Shown: positions 50,464 through 60,367, counted from the first letter of the stretch. The stretch: 64,000 bases of DNA from Verrucomicrobiia bacterium (GCA_022072455.1 JAJVHY010000013.1:1-64000), one strand, 5' to 3'. The notes: a model not told the origin generated them from the letters alone. Numbers and translations: made by a program.

Positions 50464-50523
50464 ATGGCCACGCTTCCGCGTAGCCCTCACCGGTTGGTGG
50501 TCGCGCCGAAGCACAAACGTCCG
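50464..50523. repeat. Decayed copy of the 45169-45240 element
   Basis: Shares TGGCCACGCTTCCGCGT and GTCGCGCCGAA with the intergenic element at 45169-45240, but both stems are now imperfect. It lies directly before the ATG at 50525. Confidence 0.55.
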
Positions 50524-50524
50524 A

Positions 50525-53134
50525 ATGAACTGGGGCGCTGGACTTGTGATGGCGGGCGTTGCGTTGGCCGTGAGCGGCTGCAGCATGGCTATCACTAGCA
50601 GCGGTATAGTCATTGGCCCTAGCCAACGGTCACGAGAAATTGCGCCATTACCGCCATCGGCCCCGGCCAAAATGCAGCCCAAAGTCACGCCGGTGAAAAC
50701 CAGTCCCGGCCCCAAAGAGCCGCTGCCAGTGGCCAGACAGCCCGCGCCTCCACAACCAGCAGCACGACTGCCGTCAGTGCCGGCGATTGTCGTAAAACCG
50801 CGGGTTGATCCCGCGCCAGCCGCGGGTCACTCCTTGCCGTTTCGCGCCGGGCCGCATTTGTTTGTCGCCTTGAATGGTAATGATGCGCAGGCAGGGACGG
50901 AGGAGTTGCCGTTCGCTACGGTGGTCCGCGCGCAAGCTGCGATACAGCAACTGAAACTCGCTGGCGAAACGAATGCCATCACGGTAGTGATCCGGGGTGG
51001 AATCCATGAATTGGCTGCTCCCTTGAACTTCGGGCCAGCCGATGGCGGGACTGACCAACAGGGTGTTTATTATCAAGCCTATCCCGGTGAGCGCCCAATA
51101 TTCAGTGGGGGACGACAGATTACCGGTTGGCAACGGACTGGGGCAAAAGTCTGGGAGACACAACTTCCGCCGGTTTCCGAAGGCAAATGGGATTTTCGGC
51201 AGTTGTTCGTTAACAATATGCGGGCCATTAGGGCGCGCTTTCCAAATGCCGATCCAAAATTTCTACGCGCAGGCGTCTTGGATATCACCGGTGCCGATGT
51301 CTCAACCAACGGCTGGACGATCCGTGTCAAACCCGGCAGTCTGCCCAAGTGGCAGCAAGTGAAAGATAGCGAAGTGGTGACCATCGCTTTGTGGGAAATA
51401 ATCCGAAAACGACTCGTCACAGTGGAGACGAAGTCCGGCACGCTGGTTCCGGCCCCACCTTATCTGCGGGGAAATCCAGTCATTGTTCCACAGCGTGGGC
51501 AAAAATTATTTTTGGAAAATGCGGAAGAATTTTTGGATCAACCCGGGGAGTGGTATCTGGATCGCACCGCGGGATTGCTCAAGTATCTTCCGCGAACGGG
51601 GGAGAATCTCGCGGTGCATCAGGTGGTGGCGCCAGTACTGGAGCAGTTACTCGTGGTGCGCGGCACGGCAGCAGCACCGGTGCGCAATCTGCATTTTATT
51701 GGGCTGGCATTTGTCCAAGCCCGGTGGCCACTGCCGGAGATCGGTTATTTAGGGCGGCAAGCCGGGCGGTATTGGAACGGCGTCAAAGGAATCAAGTGGG
51801 GCTGGGAATCACCGATAGCGGCGGCGCTGCTTTGGGAATATGCCCACGATTGCAGTTTTATTGATGGGATTATTCGGGATTTGGAAGGCTCGGCAGTCTG
51901 TTTCGGAGTCGGAACAAAACGCTGTCGCTTGGCCGGAACTGCGTTGGGTTGGTTGGGCGGCAACGGTGTCATGGTTGCTGACGGTCGCGACCGGCCGGAT
52001 CAGTCTGACATCGTTGAAGATATATTAATCGAGAATAATCGCATTGCGGATTGCGGCTTGGACTATTCAGGCGCGGTTGGAATATGGGTTGGGATGGCGC
52101 GCCAAGTGACGGTTCGGCACAATTTTCTCGAGCGATTGCCCTACTCCGGAATCTCTGTGGGTTGGCGCTGGGAGAGCAATCCATCGGTTGTCCGGCAAAA
52201 TGTCATCGAATCGAACCACCTGCGAGACATCATGCAGCTCTTGACTGACGGCGGCGGCATTTACGTGTTAGGCGCGCAACCTGATTCGATCATGCGCGCC
52301 AATCTACTCGACCGCATTCGCGGGCGCGGGGCGATCTATCTCGATCAGGGGACCGCAGGCTACTTGATTGAGAGCAATTTGGTTCGCGGTGCATCTAAGG
52401 CGGTCAATATCAACATGAGTCGCCGGGCAGACCAGACATGGGGTCACAATTTTTTCACTGGCCCACGGCCGGCACCAGGCAAAGTTGGTCAAGGTCTGCT
52501 GGTGAATCGTGAAGTGCAGTCCTTTGTCCGTGGCGATTATCGAAAGACCAGCGAGACCGATGCCTTTACTTTGATGGCGTGGGTGAAGCCGTCCAAATTC
52601 ACATCGCGCAGCTACATCTTCAGCAAGGGCAGTGAAGGAAAGGTTGATGAATTTGGGCTATTGTTGCAGCAAGCCAAACTGATCGGGCGGTTGAACATCG
52701 GTGGTGGCACCAACTTCTATGCCGTTGCCAGTGCTGATACCGCCATTAGCGCCAACACTTGGCAGCACGTGGCGCTGGCCCATGGTCAGCAGCATCTGAG
52801 GCTTTTCCTCAATGGTGTTCAGGTTGCAGATAAGCTCGTGAACCAACCACGCGTGCCAACCGATGCCCCAATTGCTATTGGCAGCCATAGCGCGGGCGCA
52901 GCCGGGATGTTCGACGGCGTCATTGATGAGGTGCGCTTGTACCACCGCGAGTTGTCACCGGCCGAGGTGGCCGCCCATCATCAGGGGCTGGGCCAAGAAC
53001 CGGAAGACGGGGCTGATCCAACCTTGGTCAATTTCTGGGATTTTGAGGATCTGACCGACCCAGCCCCTGAGATGGCAAAGATTGTTAATCAAGCCGGGTT
53101 GAAGGAACCGTACCGGACCCAATTCAAGGAATGA
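50525..53134 (+). CDS. Secreted lipoprotein with right-handed beta-helix and LamG-like domains
   Basis: An 869-residue protein. The ATG at 50525 gives a lipoprotein signal (VMAGVALAVSGC); an upstream in-frame start would be encoded by repeat sequence. A Pro-rich linker (about 35-100) leads to the region HLFVALNGNDAQAGTEELPFA, typical of the start of beta-helix proteins, then a long parallel beta-helix (about 110-650) and a concanavalin/LamG-type domain (about 670-830: DAFTLMAWVKPS, FDGVIDEVRLYHRELSPAE). Such proteins bind, cleave or epimerise polysaccharides; here it may act on the exported glycan. No catalytic residues assigned. Confidence 0.75.
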   Translation: MNWGAGLVMAGVALAVSGCSMAITSSGIVIGPSQRSREIAPLPPSAPAKMQPKVTPVKTSPGPKEPLPVARQPAPPQPAARLPSVPAIVVKPRVDPAPAAGHSLPFRAGPHLFVALNGNDAQAGTEELPFATVVRAQAAIQQLKLAGETNAITVVIRGGIHELAAPLNFGPADGGTDQQGVYYQAYPGERPIFSGGRQITGWQRTGAKVWETQLPPVSEGKWDFRQLFVNNMRAIRARFPNADPKFLRAGVLDITGADVSTNGWTIRVKPGSLPKWQQVKDSEVVTIALWEIIRKRLVTVETKSGTLVPAPPYLRGNPVIVPQRGQKLFLENAEEFLDQPGEWYLDRTAGLLKYLPRTGENLAVHQVVAPVLEQLLVVRGTAAAPVRNLHFIGLAFVQARWPLPEIGYLGRQAGRYWNGVKGIKWGWESPIAAALLWEYAHDCSFIDGIIRDLEGSAVCFGVGTKRCRLAGTALGWLGGNGVMVADGRDRPDQSDIVEDILIENNRIADCGLDYSGAVGIWVGMARQVTVRHNFLERLPYSGISVGWRWESNPSVVRQNVIESNHLRDIMQLLTDGGGIYVLGAQPDSIMRANLLDRIRGRGAIYLDQGTAGYLIESNLVRGASKAVNINMSRRADQTWGHNFFTGPRPAPGKVGQGLLVNREVQSFVRGDYRKTSETDAFTLMAWVKPSKFTSRSYIFSKGSEGKVDEFGLLLQQAKLIGRLNIGGGTNFYAVASADTAISANTWQHVALAHGQQHLRLFLNGVQVADKLVNQPRVPTDAPIAIGSHSAGAAGMFDGVIDEVRLYHRELSPAEVAAHHQGLGQEPEDGADPTLVNFWDFEDLTDPAPEMAKIVNQAGLKEPYRTQFKE

Positions 53135-53182
53135 GATCGATCTTGCCGCGTTAACCGATCTGACTTTCAAAATTTATACTCC

Positions 53183-54280
53183 GTGAACTGTAACCCACTC
53201 GTCAGTATCTGCCTACCCAACCTGAACACCCGGCCATACCTTGCCGAACGGATGGAGACGATTCTGGCCCAAACGATCACCGACTGGGAGCTTATTGTCT
53301 GCGATAGCTTCTCGAACGATGGATCATGGGAGTTTTTCCAACAATATAAAAGCGACCCGCGCATCCGTTTACATCAAGTGCCGCGCGCTGGCGTTTATGC
53401 AGGGTGGAATGAGTGTCTCCGACGGGCGACCGGTGAGTTCGTTTATATCGCCACCAGCGACGACACCATGGAGCCAACCTGTCTTCAAGAGCTTAGACAG
53501 TGCTTGGAATCGCATTCGGAAATCCTGATGGCCACCTGTAACTTCCGCTGTATTGACGAGCGCAGCCAGCCATTGCCTATCAACTGCAATGAGCCAACCG
53601 TCCACCGGTTAGTCTACGGTGACATCCTCGCGAAAGCACACATCCGCAATTCACTAGCCGAGTTCGTGACCACCTGTGTCGCAGGCACGGTTTGGGGCAC
53701 GATTACGGCGGCACTGTTCCGGCGGTCCTTATTGGATCAGACAGGACTATTTGCGGAAAACAAGCAATCCATTGCAGATTTTGAATGGGGGCTGCGGGCC
53801 TGCCTATGCACCGACATGGCTCACGTGCCAAAAACTCTCGCCACGTGGCGCATGCGACCGGGGCAAACGATCCGCACTCTCGATTGGGCCCGACATACAT
53901 GGCTCTATGTTACGATGATTGAAGCAACGCTGGATCAATTCCGCCACCGGCTTCCTGAATCGCTCCGGACAGCTCAAGCGCGCCGCCGACTGACCTATCC
54001 GATGGCCGTCCGAGCCTTTCAAGCGTTGAACCTTTATCCCGGCGTCTTCTGCCGTCATCCCTATCGCACCGTCGTGAACTTGTGCCGCGGATTGCATCGA
54101 TTCCCTCGCTTAACCCTGCGGCATCTCTTCCGCGGCGGACGATGGACCACACGTGAAACGGTGGATCATCGACTGTACCTCGCTGGACTGTTGGCAGAAT
54201 TTCAATTACCACCGTTGCTCCAGACGAACACAACGGCAGACAACTACTCGGTTTCACCTCCTGCCCGCGCCCCCCAATGA
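53183..54280 (+). CDS. Glycosyltransferase family 2
   Basis: A 365-residue GT-A enzyme, GTG start. The N-terminus VSICLPNLNTRPYLAERMETI is followed by the nucleotide-binding ELIVCDSFSNDGSWE and the metal-binding SDD in YIATSDDTMEP. The C-terminal 120 residues are basic and specific to this protein. Its stop overlaps the next ATG (ATGA). Sugar specificity unknown. Confidence 0.85.
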   Translation: MNCNPLVSICLPNLNTRPYLAERMETILAQTITDWELIVCDSFSNDGSWEFFQQYKSDPRIRLHQVPRAGVYAGWNECLRRATGEFVYIATSDDTMEPTCLQELRQCLESHSEILMATCNFRCIDERSQPLPINCNEPTVHRLVYGDILAKAHIRNSLAEFVTTCVAGTVWGTITAALFRRSLLDQTGLFAENKQSIADFEWGLRACLCTDMAHVPKTLATWRMRPGQTIRTLDWARHTWLYVTMIEATLDQFRHRLPESLRTAQARRRLTYPMAVRAFQALNLYPGVFCRHPYRTVVNLCRGLHRFPRLTLRHLFRGGRWTTRETVDHRLYLAGLLAEFQLPPLLQTNTTADNYSVSPPARAPQ

Positions 54281-56301
54281 TCCACCACATAAAACATCTT
54301 CTGGGTTGTGGGCAATGCCTATCTCCCCTAGAAGAACGGGGCGACTCGCTGCATTGCCCCCGCTGTGCCAGCACCCATCCAGTTCGCAATGGCGTCATCA
54401 ATCTGGCGGCAGGGGGCCCGCGTGAGTTTCAGGAAATCACCATCGACATGGAGGCGTTCTTGGCCGATGCACGCCAGCGGGGTTGGAAAAGCGCGTTTCC
54501 AGATCTGTTGCAGCGACTGTCACCCACGCACCGGGACTACATGCGTCAATACGTCCTCGATAAACGGCGCAGTGCCTGGCGATTTCTCGCCAACCTCGTG
54601 CCCACCGGGGTCGCCGTTGATTTCGGTTGCGGTTGGGGCGCCAACGCCACCGGTCTCGCACAGAATTTCGGGACCGTTTTTGCGTTTGATTTGTCGGCAA
54701 CTCGTCTGGAGGCAACGTTGCTGCGGAGCCGGGCCTCAGGGCTGACGAACTTGGTACCGCTCCTAGCCGGCGATACGCCAAAATTGCCGCTGGCCAGCGA
54801 GTCCGTTGACCTGTTCGCCCTGAACGGCGTGTTGGAGTACATCGGCCAGTTTCGTGAAGGCGAGCCCCGTGCCTGCCAGCGCGCCTTTCTTCAGGAAGTT
54901 TGGCGCGTTCTGAAACCGACCGGCCAAGTCTATGTCGGCATTGAGAACCGGTATGGTTGGCCGTTCTTCCTCGGTGCGCGGGACCACCCCGGGACAAAGT
55001 ACACATCTTTCCTCCCCCGCTGGCTGGCCAATCGAATTTGCCAGGCTCAAAAAAACGAGCCGTACCGGATTTACACGTACGGTTACCGGGCCTCCCAAAA
55101 ACTGCTCACGGAGGCCGGGTTCGCAAAGGTTGAGATGTACGCGCCCTACCCCCACTACAGTGAGTTTCATTTAATTCTACCGCTGAATCGTCCGACCGCC
55201 ATCCGGTGGGCGTTTCAGCCGCATTCACGGAAACGCCGCGCCGCACAGGCGGTTCTGAGCCGTGTCAATCTGTTGAAACATTTCACGCATTGTTTCACCA
55301 TCATCGCCTCGAAGGATCCAAGCTCTGGCTCCTTCGTCGCGGAAGTTGGTGGGCTGGTGCCGGCATCAGCCCGCTCCGCACGTCCGTTTTACGTCGAGAT
55401 TCCGCGCAATGACAAAGTCATCATTCATCTCTCCAGTGGCGCCAAGGGGCCTGCGACACACTTAGGACTATTGAGTCTGACGCCGCGCGAAGCAGAGCGC
55501 TTGTCGGCCAGCGCGGCTAGCTTGCAACAAGTCCACGCAATTCCTGGACTGCCGGATGCGGTTCGGCATTTGATTCCCACCTTGGTCAGCCACGGCACCC
55601 ATCAAGGCCAACCGTATTTCATCCAGACTTGTGCAAAAGGCGCGCCGGCTTTGCGGCATCTGCGCGAAACGACTTTTCGCACTCAGTGTCTGGATAACGC
55701 GGTTCACCTCCTCGTCACCCTAGGTCAAGCGACCAGTCAACGGCGGCCTTGCGACGAAGCGCTTTTTGCGCGCTTGGTCAGCACACCACTTCAGGCCATC
55801 GCCAACCGGTATCCAGAGCAATTGACACCGGCGCGCTGCACCCGTTTTATCAACTTCGCCCGGGGGCGCTGGCTGGAACGCGCGGTGCCACTGGTCGTCG
55901 CCCACGGCGATTTTGGGCTGCAACACATCTTCGTCGAGCATCCGAATCCAACCATCACCGGCGTAATCGATTGGGAGACGCTCCGGATTGGCGATTACCC
56001 AATGGGCGATCTTCTGAATCTGTTGGTTTTGAGTAAACTCGAATTGGGGAGCGACAACCACGCGGCGGCCACGCTGACCACAATTGATGAAATCCGTACA
56101 AACACGGCGGAACGCGCGTGGGTAACCCAATATGTCGACGCGTTGTCCCTCCCCGCTGGCACGACGCAGATCGCGGCAGTGCTGTACCTGTTACGCTTTC
56201 TTGAAGTCATGCAGGAACACGGGGAAGATCGCTGCGCACCTGTCGTTGAACAACTCGGCTCAACGGTCGATCACATTCTGAGCGCAACTAATCTTCCGTG
56301 A
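54277..56301 (+). CDS. Methyltransferase fused to aminoglycoside-phosphotransferase-like kinase domain
   Basis: A 674-residue protein with three parts: an N-terminal Trm112-like zinc ribbon (CGQC, CPRC), a class I SAM methyltransferase (VAVDFGCGWGANATGLA; about 110-300) and a C-terminal APH/choline-kinase-like domain (about 360-670). The kinase catalytic loop reads VVAHGDFGLQHIF, where the usual HGDxxxxN has His in place of the metal-binding Asn, followed by the conserved VIDWE. A single protein could methylate and phosphorylate a glycan terminus, the type of capping recognised by Wzt C-domains. Coupled to both neighbours by overlaps. Confidence 0.75.
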   Translation: MIHHIKHLLGCGQCLSPLEERGDSLHCPRCASTHPVRNGVINLAAGGPREFQEITIDMEAFLADARQRGWKSAFPDLLQRLSPTHRDYMRQYVLDKRRSAWRFLANLVPTGVAVDFGCGWGANATGLAQNFGTVFAFDLSATRLEATLLRSRASGLTNLVPLLAGDTPKLPLASESVDLFALNGVLEYIGQFREGEPRACQRAFLQEVWRVLKPTGQVYVGIENRYGWPFFLGARDHPGTKYTSFLPRWLANRICQAQKNEPYRIYTYGYRASQKLLTEAGFAKVEMYAPYPHYSEFHLILPLNRPTAIRWAFQPHSRKRRAAQAVLSRVNLLKHFTHCFTIIASKDPSSGSFVAEVGGLVPASARSARPFYVEIPRNDKVIIHLSSGAKGPATHLGLLSLTPREAERLSASAASLQQVHAIPGLPDAVRHLIPTLVSHGTHQGQPYFIQTCAKGAPALRHLRETTFRTQCLDNAVHLLVTLGQATSQRRPCDEALFARLVSTPLQAIANRYPEQLTPARCTRFINFARGRWLERAVPLVVAHGDFGLQHIFVEHPNPTITGVIDWETLRIGDYPMGDLLNLLVLSKLELGSDNHAAATLTTIDEIRTNTAERAWVTQYVDALSLPAGTTQIAAVLYLLRFLEVMQEHGEDRCAPVVEQLGSTVDHILSATNLP

Positions 56302-57488
56302 GCCGACCGGCGTTAAAATTCTGCCTCGTTACCCCCTCGTTTCCACTGGCGGAAAGGCCCACACGCGGTGGGAGCACAACTTACGCGGAACACTTGGCCA
56401 AAGTGCTCTTGCAGCACGATTTTGAAGTTCACGTTGTGCTCTATCAGGAAACCCACCTGCCAGCCGCCACGGCTTTGCTTGCCGTCAAATTGCATGTGAT
56501 TACGCTGCGGGCGATTCCCTACTTCTCCGCACTCTTGCCGGGTGTGGCCGAAGCCTGGCAGCTCGGGAGCTTTCTCCAAGAGTTAGATCAGCGGGAACAC
56601 TTCGCCGCTGTGGAAGGGGCGAATGATGAAGGCAAACTGCTGTTCGCGGTCCGGTATTTCCGCGAGCGATTCGTTATCCGTTTGCATAGTTCCCTGCGTC
56701 AACACATCACAGGCAAAAAGCAACCCCTGACTTGGGCGCGGCGTTTTTCAGTGTGGCTGGACAAACAGACTGTTCGACGTTGTCTGCGCCGAGTCACCCA
56801 TAGCCACCTCCATGCGACAGAAATGGCACACGAATATGGAATTTCAGTTGACTCGATCCAAGTGTTTCCGCACGCAGTCGAGTCTCCCAAGCCAATATTA
56901 ACTGCTCCACGACCATGCATCGAGCAACCCGTAATCATCTACATCGGAACGTTGGATCGCCGAAAAGGGATCGATATTCTTCTGGCTGCCATCCCAAGTG
57001 TTTTGAACCGTTTTCCTCAAGCCGAATTGCGAGTAATCGGACGTGATGGCGGAGACAGTCCCGCCGCAAGCTGGAAAGACTGGTTTCAGGCGACTACAAG
57101 CTCTAAAAATTCCTGCCGGAGAGTAGTGTTTACCGGACCAGTCACCGACGAAGCACTTAACGTACATTGGCAGGAAGCCTCCCTTGTCGTCATTCCCAGT
57201 CGTTATGAAAGCTTTGGCTACATATTGGCAGAAGCGTTCGCGCGCGGTGTTCCCGCGCTCGCGACACGGGGCGGAGCGCTGCCGGAAGTTGCACGGGATG
57301 GCGCACTACTGGTCGAACCGAACAACCCCAGTGCCCTTGCCGAAGGCGCAATGCAATTGCTCACAGATACTACCTTGGCTAGTAAACTAATCGCGCGCGG
57401 GCACGAATTGTATTACCAACACTATACGTTAGATCGATTTGGCAAAAACGTGATAGCGCTCCACAGGCAAGGAATCACACAGCAATGA
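56298..57488 (+). CDS. Glycosyltransferase family 4
   Basis: A 396-residue GT-B enzyme. The N-terminus LKFCLVTPSFPLAERPTRGGSTTYAEHLA contains the acceptor-side glycine loop; the C-terminal half has VIIYIGTLDRRKGIDILLAA and the E-x7-E motif in PSRYESFGYILAEAFARGVPALA. Its GTG start overlaps the stop of the methyltransferase-kinase gene. Probably adds a sugar to the lipid-linked polysaccharide. Confidence 0.87.
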   Translation: MSRPALKFCLVTPSFPLAERPTRGGSTTYAEHLAKVLLQHDFEVHVVLYQETHLPAATALLAVKLHVITLRAIPYFSALLPGVAEAWQLGSFLQELDQREHFAAVEGANDEGKLLFAVRYFRERFVIRLHSSLRQHITGKKQPLTWARRFSVWLDKQTVRRCLRRVTHSHLHATEMAHEYGISVDSIQVFPHAVESPKPILTAPRPCIEQPVIIYIGTLDRRKGIDILLAAIPSVLNRFPQAELRVIGRDGGDSPAASWKDWFQATTSSKNSCRRVVFTGPVTDEALNVHWQEASLVVIPSRYESFGYILAEAFARGVPALATRGGALPEVARDGALLVEPNNPSALAEGAMQLLTDTTLASKLIARGHELYYQHYTLDRFGKNVIALHRQGITQQ

Positions 57489-57580
57489 TAAACGACGTCG
57501 CCAACATCAAACGATTCTCAATCACGTATCTGCCCCTATTGAAGTTGCATAATAACATCCCCAGATCTTAAAAGGAGCAC

Positions 57581-58233
57581 TTGAGTACAAGTCCCCTATG
57601 TTTCGACCCTTACGTAATCAACAATGTGATTGGCCACCGTTTCCTTGATGTTGGTTGTGGATATGGTAAATGGAGATTTCTGTTGAAGGAAATACCGATG
57701 GACGGCTGCCGAGGAAGTTCCTTGCGTTGTTGGTGTGGATGCCTTCCCCCCATATTGAATCGCTTCGCCAACAGAAGGTTTATGACGAAGTTCACTTGGC
57801 CGATGCTTGACACCTGCCGTTCGAAGATAAGACCTTCGACAGCACAGTAGCGTGCGAAATCCTGGAGCATCTACCCCGTGAAGCAGGGACCGAATTGATC
57901 CGTGAACTTCAACGAGTAACCAGTGACTGTATTGTGGTTACTAACCCAAATTTTGCTTGTCTGCTAGGCGGCGGCACTACTTTGGATGGTTTCAACGAAT
58001 ATGAAGCCCACAAGTACAACTATTCGTATCGGGAGTTTTCTTCTTTGGGAGTCACCCAAGTGATCGGGCTGGGACAAATGCAACTGCCTAAATGGAAATT
58101 CGGTATCGCAACAGCCGGTTTGGGACACAATTTTCCGTCCCGAAGCCGGTACCTCATGGGATTCTGGTTCGCCGATGGAAAAAATGAAGCTTTACGCAGA
58201 GTAACTGCTCTTGAGCGACACAAGAAGTATTAA
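57581..58233 (+). pseudogene. Broken SAM-dependent methyltransferase gene
   Basis: From the TTG at 57581 (preceded by AAAGGAG) the sequence encodes DPYVINNVIGHRFLDVGCGYGKW, a methyltransferase motif I. Continuity then requires two frame changes: one between about 57690 and 57714 (resuming EVPCVVGVDAFPP) and one at a run of six C (57746-57751, resuming HIESLRQQKVYDEVHLADA). A TGA at 57808 interrupts that frame, which otherwise runs HLPFEDKTFDSTVACEILEHL through to 58233. The region is visibly richer in A and T than its neighbours. The last bases overlap the following glycosyltransferase start. Confidence 0.8.
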
Positions 58234-59371
58234 AGTCGCTGTCGCCAGTAGCGGCTTGGGTCACATCTCCCGCGGCATCGAGACGTGGGCCAACGATCTC
58301 GGCATCGCGCTCCATCAACGCGGCGTGAACGTCACCCTGTTTAAGGGCGGAGGCCAATCCCAGCAACCCTTTGAAAGGGTGGTTCGCTGTTGGCAGCGCG
58401 ACCGTTCGCGAACCAAGCTGTTAACTAAACTCTGCGTCCGCGGTGGTTGGCGATTCGGCTTGGGTTCCGCCTATCAAATTGAGCAAACCTCCTTTGCGCG
58501 GCGGCTCATCCCGCAATTGCGGACGGGGCGGTTTGATGTTGTCCACATGCAAGATCCTTGGGTAGCTTGGTTGCTGGAGCGCGCGCGGCGGAGCGGGCGT
58601 CACCAGAGCCAAGTGATTCTGGCGCACGGGACGGAAGAGCCATTCGAATTCTTACAACAATTCACGCATCTCCAAGAGCTAGCACCCTATTATTTGGAAA
58701 ATGACCAGCGTGCCGGTCTCGATGGGAAGCATTGGTATGCCATCCCGAATTTTGTGAACGTAGATCAATTCTCGCCCAACGGATCGCCGTTAAGCCGCGC
58801 TTCATTAGGCATATCGGAAGATGCATTCGTCATTCTGACGGTGGCCGCCATCAAGCGCACCCACAAACGTGTCCATGTGGCCATTGATGAAACCGTGCGG
58901 CTTCGCGCAACTCACCCGAACTGCAACATTCATTTGGTAGTCGCCGGTGCCAAAGAGCGGGAAACCGAGGAGGTCATCGCCTTTGGCCGCGAGCAACTCG
59001 GAGCAGCAGTAACCTTTCTCCCGAATTTTGATCGGGAGCGAATGCCGGAGATTTATCGGATGGCAAACGTCCTCGCGCATGCGGCGCTCGTGGAAATGAT
59101 GCCCATCGCTCTCCTCGAAGCGACCGCATCAGGACTACCGGTCGTGGCCCACCAGTGGCCAGTAATCCAATGGATCGTGGGTGCCGGCGGTACGTGCGTC
59201 AACGCCGAGCAACCTGGACAGTTAGCCCAAGCACTGGGATCATATCTTGATGAAAACCAACGCCAAACTCGGGCCGCAGCCGCCCGTGCCCGTGCCGTTG
59301 CCCTGTTCTCGGAAGAAGTTGTGCTGAAGCAGATTCTCCGCATGTACGAAGATGTTTTGTCCAAACGCTGA
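58211..59371 (+). CDS. Glycosyltransferase family 4
   Basis: A 386-residue GT-B glycosyltransferase with TTG start overlapping the end of the broken methyltransferase gene. The N-terminus KVAVASSGLGHISRGIETWANDLG contains the acceptor loop; VILTVAAIKRTHKRVHVAID and the E-x7-E type motif in VEMMPIALLEATASGLPVVAH form the donor site. Return to higher GC marks the end of the AT-rich patch. Confidence 0.85.
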   Translation: MSDTRSIKVAVASSGLGHISRGIETWANDLGIALHQRGVNVTLFKGGGQSQQPFERVVRCWQRDRSRTKLLTKLCVRGGWRFGLGSAYQIEQTSFARRLIPQLRTGRFDVVHMQDPWVAWLLERARRSGRHQSQVILAHGTEEPFEFLQQFTHLQELAPYYLENDQRAGLDGKHWYAIPNFVNVDQFSPNGSPLSRASLGISEDAFVILTVAAIKRTHKRVHVAIDETVRLRATHPNCNIHLVVAGAKERETEEVIAFGREQLGAAVTFLPNFDRERMPEIYRMANVLAHAALVEMMPIALLEATASGLPVVAHQWPVIQWIVGAGGTCVNAEQPGQLAQALGSYLDENQRQTRAAAARARAVALFSEEVVLKQILRMYEDVLSKR

Positions 59372-59417
59372 ATTACGCCGATGCGAAAACAACATCTATG
59401 CCCATTCGTGAGCAGCC

Positions 59418-60341
59418 GTGGCTAAAGAAACCCGTGCGACAGTCTCGGTTGTCATCCCCGCGTACAATTGTGCCCGCTTTTTGGCACAGGCTGTCGAGTC
59501 AGTATTGGCGCAAACTTGCCCGCCGACTGAAGTGATTGTTGTGGACGACGGTTCAACCGACGACACCGCCGAGGTTGCCGCCAGTTTTGGCACGCGAATT
59601 CACCTCATCCGCCAACCCAACCGCGGTCCCGCCGTGGCGCGAAATACTGGCATCGAAGCCGCGCAAGGCGAGTGGATTGCATTCTTGGATAGCGACGATG
59701 TGTGGTTTCCGGATAAACTGGAACGGCAGGTTGCAGCGCTCCAGCCCGGCGGACTACTGTGCGGAGAGGTACTGGTGTTTTCCGGAATGGATTTACCAAC
59801 CCCGCCAGCCAGGCAGCCGTCACCAATCACAGAAGTGCCATTTGAACGATTGCTTCAACGCAACTGGATTGCGACATCAACAGTGGTTGTCCCCCGGTCG
59901 GCGTTGGTCGAAGTGGGCGGCTTCAACAAACGGTACCGCGGACCGGAGGATTTCGATTGCTGGCTGAGTTTGGCTTACCGTGGCGTACCGGTGCGGAAAA
60001 TGATGACCCCAGTCGCGGGCTATCGAATTATCCCTCAAAGTTTGAGCCAACAAGTAGAACGAATGAGAGACCAAGAATTAGAGATCGTGAGCCATTGGTC
60101 GCGACTCAAAGGGAGATCATTGAGTACACAGATCTGCCGACAGGCTATGGCTGGTGTCCATTACCGAGCGGGAATTGGCCATGCAGAGACCAATCAGCGA
60201 TTTTCCACGATCTGCTCAGTGTTTCACTCAATCACGATTAGTCCTCGGAAATTACCAGAATACTCACAGTTTATATCTTTCCCCCGCTTGCGCCTTTTAG
60301 CTCGCTGTTTGTTGTCCCCGTCCACAATCTGCAGTGTATAG
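59418..60341 (+). CDS. Glycosyltransferase family 2
   Basis: A 307-residue GT-A enzyme, GTG start. Canonical motifs: VSVVIPAYNCARFLAQAVES, VIVVDDGSTDDTAE, NRGPAVARNTGIEAAQG and the DxD-type FLDSDDVW; the catalytic-loop equivalent is GPEDFDCWL. The final 70 residues lose similarity to the family and coincide with a drop in GC, so the C-terminus may be altered or the 3' end may have been replaced. Confidence 0.87.
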   Translation: MAKETRATVSVVIPAYNCARFLAQAVESVLAQTCPPTEVIVVDDGSTDDTAEVAASFGTRIHLIRQPNRGPAVARNTGIEAAQGEWIAFLDSDDVWFPDKLERQVAALQPGGLLCGEVLVFSGMDLPTPPARQPSPITEVPFERLLQRNWIATSTVVVPRSALVEVGGFNKRYRGPEDFDCWLSLAYRGVPVRKMMTPVAGYRIIPQSLSQQVERMRDQELEIVSHWSRLKGRSLSTQICRQAMAGVHYRAGIGHAETNQRFSTICSVFHSITISPRKLPEYSQFISFPRLRLLARCLLSPSTICSV

Positions 60342-60367
60342 TCTACTGCATCCGGCTTCTCTCCCCC

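Noticed and set aside
50435-50524. N-terminal extension of the beta-helix lipoprotein
   Set aside because: The extension is encoded by a decayed repeat, and the ATG at 50525 starts a proper lipoprotein signal.
57485-57571. Short ORF of 28 codons between the GT4 gene and the broken methyltransferase
   Set aside because: No ribosome binding site, no recognisable motif, located in AT-rich decayed sequence.
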